Shown one piece after another: positions 37,802-45,622 of a DNA stretch of 64,000 nucleotides (the stretch's first letter is position 1; every line of letters begins with the position of its first letter). Made by a program: the position numbers and the translations under genes. The notes under the pieces were generated by a model. That model was not told where the DNA came from. It made no database searches and was given only the letters and a program-made list of their open reading frames with translations. The stretch comes from Geodermatophilus ruber (GTDB lineage: Bacteria > Actinomycetota > Actinomycetes > Mycobacteriales > Geodermatophilaceae). The stretch spans positions 158,871 to 222,870 of the forward strand of contig NZ_FOSW01000009.1 in assembly GCF_900114385.1 (NCBI RefSeq), in the 5' to 3' direction.

Positions 37802-38475
37802 TGAGCGGCCCGCCGGCCGGGCCGGCTTCCCTGCTGGCCCGGCTGGCGGCCCTCGACACCTGCGCGCTCTCCGACGCCCTCGACGGCTACGGGCGCGCGG
37901 GGGTCCTCCCCGGGGTCCGGCCGCTGTGGCCGGTGCCCCGGGTGGTGGTGGGCCGGGTCCGCACGCTGCGGGTCGGTCCCAAGCCGCCCGGCTCGGGGCC
38001 CACCGTCCACCTCGGCACCCAGCTGATCGAGACCGCCGAGCGCGGGGACGTCGTCCTCGTCGACGCCGGCGGGCGCACCGACGTCTCCTCCTGGGGCGGC
38101 ATCCTCAGCACCGCCGCCACCCAGGCGGGCATCGCGGCGATCGTCATCGACGGCGCCTGCCGCGACATCGGCGAGAGCGAGCAGCTCGGCCTGCCGGTGT
38201 TCGGGAAGGCCGTCGTCCCGACCAGCGCCCGCGGTCGCATCGTCCAGCTCGGCATGGACGAGGAGATCACCGTCTGTGGCGTGCCCGCGCGCACCGGCGA
38301 CCTGCTGATCGCCGATGTCTGCGGCGCGGTCGTCGTCCCCCAGGACCTCGCCGAGCAGGTGGTCGAGCTGGCCGAGCGGATCGCCGCCCGCGAGCGGGAC
38401 ATGGTCGCCGCGGTCCGTTCCGGGCGGTCGGTGGTCGACGTCATGCACGACTCGCAGTTCCCCAGCCCCCAGTGA
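37801..38475 (+). CDS. RraA/HMG-aldolase family protein 1
   Basis: A 224-residue RraA-fold protein. The metal/substrate motif IAAIVIDGACRDIGE has Arg121-Asp122, the pair essential in class II pyruvate aldolases such as 4-hydroxy-4-methyl-2-oxoglutarate/4-carboxy-4-hydroxy-2-oxoadipate (HMG/CHA) aldolase. GDVVLVDAGGRTDVSSWGGILSTAA is the conserved central block. HMG/CHA aldolases release pyruvate in the last step of meta-cleavage of protocatechuate or gallate. It is the first of three neighbouring paralogues. A decarboxylase role (oxaloacetate) or an RNase E regulator role is less likely in this operon. Confidence 0.85.
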   Translation: MSGPPAGPASLLARLAALDTCALSDALDGYGRAGVLPGVRPLWPVPRVVVGRVRTLRVGPKPPGSGPTVHLGTQLIETAERGDVVLVDAGGRTDVSSWGGILSTAATQAGIAAIVIDGACRDIGESEQLGLPVFGKAVVPTSARGRIVQLGMDEEITVCGVPARTGDLLIADVCGAVVVPQDLAEQVVELAERIAARERDMVAAVRSGRSVVDVMHDSQFPSPQ

Positions 38476-38494
38476 CCCAGGAGCGCCCGCACCG

Positions 38495-39157
38495 ATGAGC
38501 GACCCGCTGCCCGCCACCGAGTTCGCCGGTCTGCCCACGGCCGCGCTCTCCGACGCCATGGACCGCCTGGCCCTGCCGGCCGCCTGCCAGGGCATCAAGC
38601 CGCTGGCCCCCGGGCAGCGGCTGCTCGGCCGGGCGTTCACCGTCCGCTACGTGGCCACCGGGCGGCCGCCGGGCACCGTGGGCGACTTCGTCGACGACGT
38701 CCCGCCGGGGGACGTCGTGGTGATCGACAACGGCGGCCGCGAGGACTGCACCGTGTGGGGCGACATCCTCACCGCGGTCGCCTCGCAGCGCGGCGTCGCC
38801 GGCACCGTCATCGACGGCGTGTGCCGCGACGTGCACCGCGCCCGCGACATCGGCTATCCCGTCTACAGCCGCGGCTGGTTCATGCGCACCGGCAAGGACC
38901 GCGTGACCGTCTCCGACGTCGGGACGCCGGTGAGCGTCGCCGGCATCCGGGTGCGCGCCGGTGACCTGCTCGTCGGGGACGACGACGGCGTGGTGGTGAT
39001 CCCGGTGGAGTACGAGCAGGAGGTGCTCGCCCTCGCCCGGGAGATCGAGGAGCGGGAGGGCGCGATCCTCGCCGCCGCCCTGGCCGGCAGCAGCCTGCGC
39101 GAGGCGCGGGCGGCGCACGGCTACCACCAGCTGCAGCGGGCGGCCGACCCGCGATGA
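38495..39157 (+). CDS. RraA/HMG-aldolase family protein 2
   Basis: A 220-residue paralogue with GVAGTVIDGVCRDVHR (Arg111-Asp112) and GDVVVIDNGGREDCTVWGDILTAVA. It is the closest to the RraA-like branch that contains ribonuclease regulators and oxaloacetate decarboxylases, but it keeps the aldolase Arg-Asp pair and acidic residues. CAGGAG is about a dozen bases before the ATG. It overlaps the next paralogue by four bases (ATGA). The three copies may form a mixed trimer (the family forms trimers/hexamers) or act on different acids. Confidence 0.83.
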   Translation: MSDPLPATEFAGLPTAALSDAMDRLALPAACQGIKPLAPGQRLLGRAFTVRYVATGRPPGTVGDFVDDVPPGDVVVIDNGGREDCTVWGDILTAVASQRGVAGTVIDGVCRDVHRARDIGYPVYSRGWFMRTGKDRVTVSDVGTPVSVAGIRVRAGDLLVGDDDGVVVIPVEYEQEVLALAREIEEREGAILAAALAGSSLREARAAHGYHQLQRAADPR

Positions 39158-39789
39158 GGGACGACCTCCTCGCCCGCGCCGCCCACCTGGGCGCCTCCAC
39201 CGTCCACGAGGCCGCCGGCCGCATCGGTGCGCTGCCGTCGTCCATCACCGCCCTGTACCGCGAGCAGCCGGCGATCGCGGGCCGGGCCGCCACGGTGCTC
39301 TGCCCCGACGGGGACAACCTCTGGCTGCACCGCGCGATCTACACCGCCGCCCCCGGCGAGGTGCTGGTCGTGGAGGTCGGCACCGGGGAGGACTTCGGCT
39401 ACTGGGGCGAGATCATGGCGACCGCCGCCCAGGAACGCGGCATCGCCGGCCTGGTGATCTCCGGCTGCGTGCGCGACGCGGTGCAGATGCAGCGGCTGGG
39501 CTTCCCGGTCTTCAGCACCGGCACCTGCATCCGCGGCACGGTCAAGGACCCGCTCCGCCCCGGCGCGATCGGTGGTCGGCTGCGGCTCGGCGACGTCCTC
39601 GTCTCGCCCGGTGACCTCGTCGTCGGCGACGCGGACGGGGTGGTCGTCGTCCCCGCCGAGCAGGCCGAGGCGGCCGTCGCGGCGGGCGAGGCCCGCGAGC
39701 GCAAGGAGGCCGGCGTGATGGAGCAGCTGCGCGCCGGCGGCACGACGCTGGAGATCTTCGGCCTGCCGGCCGGGGGAGGAGTGCAGTGA
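39154..39789 (+). CDS. RraA/HMG-aldolase family protein 3 (CHA-aldolase-like)
   Basis: A 211-residue paralogue, most like characterised 4-carboxy-4-hydroxy-2-oxoadipate aldolases: it has HEAAGRIGALPSSI near the N-terminus, GEVLVVEVGTGEDFGYWGEIMATAA, and GIAGLVISGCVRDAV with Arg107-Asp108. The residue before Gly in this motif is Ser rather than Asp, which differs from the other two. If the LigJ-like hydratase downstream makes 4-carboxy-4-hydroxy-2-oxoadipate, this copy is the best candidate to split it into pyruvate and oxaloacetate. Start ATG overlaps the previous stop; its own stop overlaps the RidA gene. Confidence 0.85.
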   Translation: MRDDLLARAAHLGASTVHEAAGRIGALPSSITALYREQPAIAGRAATVLCPDGDNLWLHRAIYTAAPGEVLVVEVGTGEDFGYWGEIMATAAQERGIAGLVISGCVRDAVQMQRLGFPVFSTGTCIRGTVKDPLRPGAIGGRLRLGDVLVSPGDLVVGDADGVVVVPAEQAEAAVAAGEARERKEAGVMEQLRAGGTTLEIFGLPAGGGVQ

Positions 39790-40184
39790 GCGCCCGACGG
39801 TCGGTCGAGGTCGAGGGTCTGCACCACGGCGGGGTGCCGATCCCCATGGCGTGCCGGGTCGGTCCGCTGCTGGTGTCCAGCAGCGTGCTGGGCCAGGACC
39901 CGGTCACCGGCGCCCTGCCCGACGACGTCGCCGAGCAGGTGGCGCTGGTCTTCGCCAACGTGCGCCGCGTGCTGGAGGCCGGCGGCGCCACGACCGACCA
40001 CGTCGCCAAGCTGACCTTCCACGTGCGCGACCGCTCGGCCCGCGCCGCCATCGACGAGCACTGGCTCGCCATGTTCCCCGACCCCGCCAGCCGCCCGGCC
40101 CGGCACACCGTCCCCGGTGACCTGCCGCCGGCCTTCCACGTGCAGTGCGAGGTGCTCGCCTACGTGACCGAGGAGACCCCGTGA
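39786..40184 (+). CDS. RidA-family protein
   Basis: A 132-residue Rid/YjgF-like protein: VGPLLVSSSVLGQDPVTGALPDDVAEQ, then FANVRRVLEAGGATTDHVAKLTFHV and the end in VQCEVLAYV. The canonical RidA arginine (in the R-x-x-V/C region) is not clear here, so it may belong to a divergent Rid subgroup rather than the imine hydrolase group. Rid-type proteins often sit in catabolic operons as deaminases or tautomerase-like helpers. Here it lies between aldolase and hydratase genes, with GTGA overlaps on both sides; a role in enol-keto or enamine handling is inferred. Confidence 0.8.
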   Translation: MSARRSVEVEGLHHGGVPIPMACRVGPLLVSSSVLGQDPVTGALPDDVAEQVALVFANVRRVLEAGGATTDHVAKLTFHVRDRSARAAIDEHWLAMFPDPASRPARHTVPGDLPPAFHVQCEVLAYVTEETP

Positions 40185-41194
40185 TCATCGACGCCCACGC
40201 CCACGTCGTCGCGCCCGAGGTGTTCTACGCCTACCGGGCCCAGCTGCTCGGCAGCGGCGGCTACCACCAGGACCCCCCGAAGCTCACCGACGAGTCGCTC
40301 GCGCAGGCGGCGGCGGCCAACGTGGCGATCATGGACAGCGTCGGCACCGACGTGCAGTTCATCTCGCCGCGGCCGTTCCAGCAGATGCACTCGGCCAAGC
40401 CGGACGAGATCGTGCACCGCTGGATCCGCGCCAACAACGACGTCATCGCGAAGTCGGTCGCGCTGCACCCCGACCGGCTGGCCGGGGTCGCCGGGCTGCC
40501 GCTGTGCGCCGGCGCGCCGGTCGCGTCGTGCCTCGACGAGCTGACCCGCGCGGTCGAGGAGCTCGGCTTCATCGGCGTCAGCCTCAACCCCGACCCGTAC
40601 GAGGGCACCGGCGGGAACACCCCGACCCTCGGCGACGAGTTCTGGTACCCGCTGTGGGAGAAGCTGGTCGCCCTCGACGTCCCGGCGCTCATCCACTCCG
40701 CCGGCTGCTACAACGGCCGGGAGGTCTACAGCGACCACTTCATCACCGAGGAGTCGATCGCCGTCCTGTCGCTGATGCGCTCCCGGACGTTCCTCGACTT
40801 CCCCGACCTGAAGATCATCGTCGGCCACGGCGGCGGGTCGGTGCCCTACCAGATCGGTCGCTGGAAGGCCGCCCGGCTCGCCCCCGGCCTGGGCAAGGAC
40901 GTGCTCGAGGAGCGGTTCGAGGTCTCGCTGCGGCGGCTGTGGTTCGACACCGTCCTCTACGACCAGGCCTCGCTGGCCTACCTGTTCCAGACCGTCGGCC
41001 CCGACCGCTGCCTGTTCGGCACCGAGAAGCCCGGCAGCGGCTCGGTGACCGACCCCGACACCGGCCGGTCCTTCGACGATCTCAAGCCGGTCATCGAGGG
41101 CATCGGCACGCTGACCGACGCCGACCGCCGCGCGATCTTCGAGGAGAACGCGCGGACGGTGTTCAGCCGCTGGAAGGGCCCGCAGCCGGCATGA
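40181..41194 (+). CDS. LigJ-like 4-oxalomesaconate hydratase (amidohydrolase family)
   Basis: A 337-residue amidohydrolase-2 protein. It shows IIDAHAHV (His6/His8), ALIHSAGC (His172) and IIVGHGGGSVPYQIGRW (His216). The run GFIGVSLNPDPYEG, WYPLWEKLVALDVPALIH and FGTEKPGSGSVTDPDTGRSFDD closely follows the LigJ family from memory. LigJ hydrates 4-oxalomesaconate to 4-carboxy-4-hydroxy-2-oxoadipate in protocatechuate 4,5-cleavage. This fits the aldolases beside it. The start is GTG at 40181 in a GTGA overlap; the stop overlaps the acyl-CoA dehydrogenase gene. Confidence 0.82.
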   Translation: MIIDAHAHVVAPEVFYAYRAQLLGSGGYHQDPPKLTDESLAQAAAANVAIMDSVGTDVQFISPRPFQQMHSAKPDEIVHRWIRANNDVIAKSVALHPDRLAGVAGLPLCAGAPVASCLDELTRAVEELGFIGVSLNPDPYEGTGGNTPTLGDEFWYPLWEKLVALDVPALIHSAGCYNGREVYSDHFITEESIAVLSLMRSRTFLDFPDLKIIVGHGGGSVPYQIGRWKAARLAPGLGKDVLEERFEVSLRRLWFDTVLYDQASLAYLFQTVGPDRCLFGTEKPGSGSVTDPDTGRSFDDLKPVIEGIGTLTDADRRAIFEENARTVFSRWKGPQPA

Positions 41195-43305
41195 CGGCGC
41201 TCGCCCTCGAGGAGCTCGCCGATCTGCGGGCGACGGTCGCCGGCGCGCTCACCGCGGCCTGGGACACCCCGCAGAGCGCCGGGCACCCGGATGCCGGCGA
41301 CGCGCGGCTGGGGGCGGCCTGGGACGTCGCCGTCCGCCAGGGCTGGACCGAGCTCGGCGGCGAGGGGGCCCTCGACGCGCTGGTCGCGGTCACCGGCGAG
41401 CTGGGCCGGCTGGCCTGCCCGCTGCCGCTGGCCGACGTCTACGTGGCCACCCGGCTGCTGGGCGGCGACCTCGCCGCCGCGGTGGCCGACGGGCGCATCC
41501 GGCCGGTGGTCGCGGCCGCGGAGGCCGCCCGCGACGGCGTCGTCGGCTTCGTCGAGGCGGCGGCCGCGGCGACGCACCTGCTGCTCGTCCCGGCCGGGGA
41601 CGGCGAGGCGACGCTCGCGCCGATCGCCGGCGTGCGGCCCACCCCCGGGACGCCGGTGCCGGCGTGGTCGGAGGTGTCGTGGTCGGCCGACGGCGCGGTG
41701 ACCGTGCCGGTGACCGGGGCGGCGGCCGAGGAGGCGCGGGCGGTGCTCCGGCTCGCCCTCGCGGCGCGCGCGTACGGGGCGGCCGGGCGCTCGGCGCAGC
41801 TGGCGCTCGAGCACGCGAACCTGCGGCACCAGTTCGGCCGCCCGATCGGTTCCTTCCAGGCCGTCTCCCACCGCTGCGTGGACGGCGCGATCGACGTCGC
41901 CGCCTTCACCGCGCTGGCCGGGGAGGCGGTGCGGCTGGGGCTGGCCGGCGACCGGGCCTGGCTGCTGGCCGCCGAGCTCGCCGTCGCCCACGCCGCCGCG
42001 ACCGCGCCCCGGGTCCAGTTCGGCGCCCACCACACGCTCGCGGCCGTCGGCTACTTCGAGGAGCACGAGGCGCCCTGGCTGTTCCGCCGGGTGCACGCCG
42101 ATGTCGCCCGGCTGCGGGAGCTGCCGCCGGCCGGCGGGGAGCCCGGCGACGTCCTCGTCGAGGGCGGCGCCGGTCTGCCGCCGCTGGACCTGGGGGAGCG
42201 GGCCGAGGCCGCCCGCGCCGAGGTGCGCGCCTTCATCGCCGAACGGGTACCGGGCGGGCCGACCGGGGAGGACCCGGTACTGCTGGACCTGCTCGCCGCC
42301 GCCGGCTACCTGGCTCCCGGCCTGCCCCGCGAGTACGGCGGCCGCGGGGCCGACCCCGCCGAGCAGGTGGCGATCGGGGAGGAGCTCACCTACGCCGGCC
42401 TGGCCCGGCAGGCGCGGGTGGCGGCCGGCATGCTGGGCCCCTCCATCGCCGCGCACGGGACCCCGGAGCAGAAGAGCCGGTTCCTGCCGCTGATCAGCCG
42501 TGGCCGGATGCCGTTCTACCTGGGCTACTCCGAGCCCGAGACCGGCTCGGACCTGGCCCACCTGCGGACCACCGCGCGGCGGGACGGCGAGGACTGGGTC
42601 GTCACCGGCCAGAAGATGTGGGGCACCGGCGCGCACACGGCCGAGTGGATCTGGCTGGCCGCGCGCACCGACCCCGAGGCCCGGGCCCACGCCGGCATCA
42701 CCGTCTTCTGCTTCCCGGTCGGCCTGCCCGGCTGGAGCATCCAGCAGCACCGCTCGCTGGGCGGGGAGATCTCGTGCACGTCCTTCTTCGACGACGTCCG
42801 GGTGCCCGACTCGGCCCGCATCGGCGAGCCGGGCGGGGGCTGGCGGGTGCTCACCGAGGCGCTGGCGCACGAGCGGATCCACATCGCCTCCGGTACCGCC
42901 CGGCTGCTGCGGCTGTTCGACGACCTGCTCGGCGTCCTGCGGGCCGACCCGGCCGCGGCCGGGATGCGGGGCTCCGCGGCGCGGGCCACGCTCACCGGGC
43001 TCGCGGTGCGGCTGCAGGCGGCCCGGGCGCTGGTGGCGTCCAGCACCCGGGCGGCGCTGCAGGCGGGCAGCGACCCGGCAGCGGCGGCCATGGCGAAGAT
43101 CATCGGCAGCGAGCTGGAGGAGGACCTCGGGGAGGCGGTGCTCCAGCTGCTCGGCCCGGCCGCGGCGCTGGCCGACGGGCCGAACGCGGGGGCGCCGCAG
43201 ACGTTCGAGGAATCCCTGCGGCTGTCGATCATGATGGTGGTCTCGGGCGGCACCAACGACATCCAGCGCAACCTGGTCGCCCGCGCGCTCGGCCTGCCCC
43301 GCTGA
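41191..43305 (+). CDS. Fused double acyl-CoA dehydrogenase
   Basis: A 704-residue protein that holds two acyl-CoA dehydrogenase-like units. Residues 1-330 form a reduced unit (mostly the C-terminal helical bundle: LEHANLRHQFGRPIGSFQAVSHRC). Residues 345-704 form a full unit with LPREYGGRGADP, YSEPETGSDLAHLRTTA, WGTGAHTAEW and the end VSGGTNDIQRNLVARALG. The FAD-binding and substrate residues lie in the second unit; the usual Glu before G-T is replaced by Gly, as in heterotetrameric steroid-type ACADs. The fusion mimics the alpha-beta pairs such as ChsE. It probably desaturates an acyl-CoA that has a large, maybe ring, end. Confidence 0.85.
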   Translation: MTALALEELADLRATVAGALTAAWDTPQSAGHPDAGDARLGAAWDVAVRQGWTELGGEGALDALVAVTGELGRLACPLPLADVYVATRLLGGDLAAAVADGRIRPVVAAAEAARDGVVGFVEAAAAATHLLLVPAGDGEATLAPIAGVRPTPGTPVPAWSEVSWSADGAVTVPVTGAAAEEARAVLRLALAARAYGAAGRSAQLALEHANLRHQFGRPIGSFQAVSHRCVDGAIDVAAFTALAGEAVRLGLAGDRAWLLAAELAVAHAAATAPRVQFGAHHTLAAVGYFEEHEAPWLFRRVHADVARLRELPPAGGEPGDVLVEGGAGLPPLDLGERAEAARAEVRAFIAERVPGGPTGEDPVLLDLLAAAGYLAPGLPREYGGRGADPAEQVAIGEELTYAGLARQARVAAGMLGPSIAAHGTPEQKSRFLPLISRGRMPFYLGYSEPETGSDLAHLRTTARRDGEDWVVTGQKMWGTGAHTAEWIWLAARTDPEARAHAGITVFCFPVGLPGWSIQQHRSLGGEISCTSFFDDVRVPDSARIGEPGGGWRVLTEALAHERIHIASGTARLLRLFDDLLGVLRADPAAAGMRGSAARATLTGLAVRLQAARALVASSTRAALQAGSDPAAAAMAKIIGSELEEDLGEAVLQLLGPAAALADGPNAGAPQTFEESLRLSIMMVVSGGTNDIQRNLVARALGLPR

Positions 43306-43313
43306 GGGCCGAT

Positions 43314-43352
43314 GGAGTGGATCGGCCGGGGTCACCCCGGCCGATCCACTCC
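43314..43352. terminator. Bidirectional terminator with 18-bp perfect stem
   Basis: Bases 43314-43331 pair perfectly with 43335-43352 around a TCA loop. It lies between the convergent acyl-CoA dehydrogenase and SDR genes, ending one base before the SDR stop codon. Confidence 0.8.
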
Positions 43353-43353
43353 G

Positions 43354-44061
43354 TCAGTGCAGGTAGCCGCCGCCGTCGCAGATGATCGTCTGGCCGGTGA
43401 TCATGCGGGCGTCGGACCCGCAGAGGAACGAGACCAGGCCGGCGAGGTCCTCGGGCCGGACCCGCCGTCGGATGGCCTGCTGCGCCATCGTGCGGTCGAA
43501 GTCCTCCTCGGAGTTGTACTGCTCGGTGCCCGGGGTGGCGACCTGCCCGGGCATGACCGCGTTGACGGTGACCCCGGAGGGCCCGAGCTCCTTGGCCAGC
43601 ACGCGGGTCATCCCGATGACCGCGCCCTTGCTCGCGACATAGGCGAGCTGCCCCGGGCTGCCGGTGAAGAACGTGCGTGAGGCGACGTTGACCACGCAGC
43701 CGCGGTCGCCGGCGACCAGCCAGGGGTGCGCGGCCTGGGTGGCCAGCGCGTAGCCGACCGCGTTGACCGTCAGGTACCGGAGCAGCTCCTCCTTGCCCGA
43801 CTCCAGGTACGGACGGCGCGGTGAGATGAGCCCGGCATTGTTGACCAGGACGTCGATGCCGCCGGAGCGCTCGGCCACGTCCTCCATCGCCGCCTGCAGC
43901 TGGTCGGGTTCGGTGACGTCGCAGCGGATCCAGTCCGTCGTCGCGGCGTCGTCCGGCTCGACGACGTCCAGGACGGTGACCCGGTGCCCGTCGGCGCGCA
44001 GCCGCTCGGCCAGCGCCCGGCCGATGCCGCGGGCGCCGCCGGTGACGACGGCGGTGGTCAC
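43354..44061 (-). CDS. SDR oxidoreductase downstream of P450
   Basis: A 235-residue SDR: TGGARGIG, NNAGL and Ser/Tyr-x3-Lys (VASRTFFTGSPGQLAYVASK), ending MITGQTIICDGGGYLH. The GTG at 44061 overlaps the P450 stop by four bases (GTGA), so it is co-translated with that P450. A likely role is to oxidise an alcohol made by hydroxylation or to reduce a ketone in the same pathway. It could also be a cis-dihydrodiol dehydrogenase-like enzyme. The substrate is unknown. Confidence 0.84.
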   Translation of the reverse strand: MTTAVVTGGARGIGRALAERLRADGHRVTVLDVVEPDDAATTDWIRCDVTEPDQLQAAMEDVAERSGGIDVLVNNAGLISPRRPYLESGKEELLRYLTVNAVGYALATQAAHPWLVAGDRGCVVNVASRTFFTGSPGQLAYVASKGAVIGMTRVLAKELGPSGVTVNAVMPGQVATPGTEQYNSEEDFDRTMAQQAIRRRVRPEDLAGLVSFLCGSDARMITGQTIICDGGGYLH

Positions 44062-45251
44062 CACGTCAGGCGCAGCGGCAGGGCCTGCGGGCCCCGGTTG
44101 ACGAAGCTCGGCAGGTAGTCGACGGCGTCGGGGCCGACGGCCAGCTCGATCCGGGAGATGCTGCCGAGCAGCGTCTCCAGGGCCACCCTGCTCTCCAGGC
44201 GGGCGAGGATGTTGCCCAGGCAGGAGTGCACGCCCTTGCCGAAGGCCAGGTGCGCCGACGGCGACCGGCGGGCGAGGTCGAGCTCGTCGGGCCGCTCGAC
44301 CAGGGCCGCGTCGCGGTTGCCCGAGCCGTACATCACCTGCACGCGGGAGCCGGCCGGGATGGCCACCCCGCCGACCTCGGCGTCCCGGGTGGTCATCCGG
44401 AACAGGCCCTGGATCGGCGACTCCAGCCGCAGCGACTCCTCGATGAAGTAGGACAGCCGTGACGGGTCGGTGCGCAGCCGGTCGGCCAGCTCCGGGTCGC
44501 CCGCCAGCAGCACCATGCTGTTGCCGAGGTGGTCGGTCGTCGTCACGTTGCCGGCGATCAGCAGCTCCATGACGAACCGTGTCGAGTCGTGCCGGGGGAG
44601 CCCGGCGGTGCGCTCGGCGGCCGCGATGGTGTGCAGGATCGTGTCCTCCTCCTCGGCGGCCGCGGCGGCCTCGAGGGAGGGCGCCAGCAGCGCGGCGAAC
44701 TCCTTGGCGATCCGGACGATGTCGGCCGGGTCGGCGGCGTGGTTGCCGACGGTGGAGGCCAGCTCCTCCGACAGCCGGCGGAAGGAGGCGGTCTCCTCGT
44801 CCGGGACGCCGAGCACGGTGGTGATCACCGCGATCGGCAGCGGGACGGCGAACTCCGCCATGAAGTCGACCTCGGTGCGCCCGCGGATGCCCTCGACCAG
44901 CCGGGTGCACAGCTCCCGGATGCGCGGCTCGAACTTCGCCAGCCGGCTCGGGGTGAAGGCCCGCTGCACGAGCTTGCGGCGCTCCGAGTGCGCCGGCTCG
45001 TCGGAGAGCAGCAGGAACGGCACGTGCTTGGCCAGCTCGCTCTCCGGCGGGATCGGCGGCGCGCCGATGGCGTTGCGGGAGGAGAACGTCTCGTGATCGC
45101 GCAGCACGGCGTCGATGTCCTCGGCGCGGGTCACCAGGTAGGCGTTGGCCGCCTCGACGAAGGTCACCCCGCGCTCGCGCAGCTCCGCGTAGGCGGGGAA
45201 GGGGCAGCGGAGCGCCTCCGGCTCGAGCTTCGCGGCGGCGTCGATGAGCAT
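44058..45251 (-). CDS. Cytochrome P450
   Basis: A 397-residue soluble bacterial P450. The heme ligand is Cys344 in FGKGVHSCLGNILARLE; ExxR is Glu272-Arg275; the I-helix has AGNVTTTD, in which Asn replaces the usual acidic or polar residue before the conserved Thr. GAGAGGGA lies upstream of the ATG. P450s of this size hydroxylate or O-demethylate substrates using separate ferredoxin and reductase; none is encoded nearby, so redox partners must come from elsewhere. In this island it may act on the aromatic ring or its methoxy groups; that is inferred only from context. Confidence 0.88.
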   Translation of the reverse strand: MLIDAAAKLEPEALRCPFPAYAELRERGVTFVEAANAYLVTRAEDIDAVLRDHETFSSRNAIGAPPIPPESELAKHVPFLLLSDEPAHSERRKLVQRAFTPSRLAKFEPRIRELCTRLVEGIRGRTEVDFMAEFAVPLPIAVITTVLGVPDEETASFRRLSEELASTVGNHAADPADIVRIAKEFAALLAPSLEAAAAAEEEDTILHTIAAAERTAGLPRHDSTRFVMELLIAGNVTTTDHLGNSMVLLAGDPELADRLRTDPSRLSYFIEESLRLESPIQGLFRMTTRDAEVGGVAIPAGSRVQVMYGSGNRDAALVERPDELDLARRSPSAHLAFGKGVHSCLGNILARLESRVALETLLGSISRIELAVGPDAVDYLPSFVNRGPQALPLRLTW

Positions 45252-45622
45252 GCGCAGTCCCTCTCGTCGGCCGGGCTCCGGCGCCCGGTGTCCGGGTCGG
45301 CACCCGGCAGCACCCGCCCGAGCAGGGGCGCTGCGCAGGCGGGGGATCGTCGGTCCCGAGACTGGCGCAGTCGTCGTATCCCGTCAAGGAAGCGCATCAG
45401 GTTCGGAACGCCGATCGGGGCCGTGACGCGCCCCACATGTGCCCCCTGAGCTGCGCAAACGGGTCGTAGACGGCGTCGAGGTCATGGGCGGCCGCTCCGA
45501 TCGGCCTGCCGTAGGGCGGAAGACGTTGGGCAGATCGTTGACGGTGACCACCGTCACGCCTACCTTCCCGAGTGCCCCCGCCGCACCCGCGGCGCCGGCG
45601 AGAGGGAACGCGGAGGAGCGAG
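45252..45622. other. 371-bp divergent intergenic region (P450 / dioxygenase operon)
   Basis: No gene is supported. It should hold both divergent promoters. On the minus strand TTGACG (45387-45382) could be the -35 box for the P450 gene, with a weak -10. On the plus strand a TTGACG-N17-TACCTT pair is listed separately. CACATGTG, a perfect 8-base palindrome at 45434-45441, lies between the two. Confidence 0.5.
45538..45566 (+). promoter_or_regulatory. Promoter with internal inverted repeat for the dioxygenase operon
   Basis: TTGACG (45538-45543), a 17-base spacer and TACCTT (45561-45566). The spacer holds GTGAC-N4-GTCAC (45544-45557), which overlaps the RNA polymerase site and is a good repressor-operator candidate. 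Confidence 0.5.
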
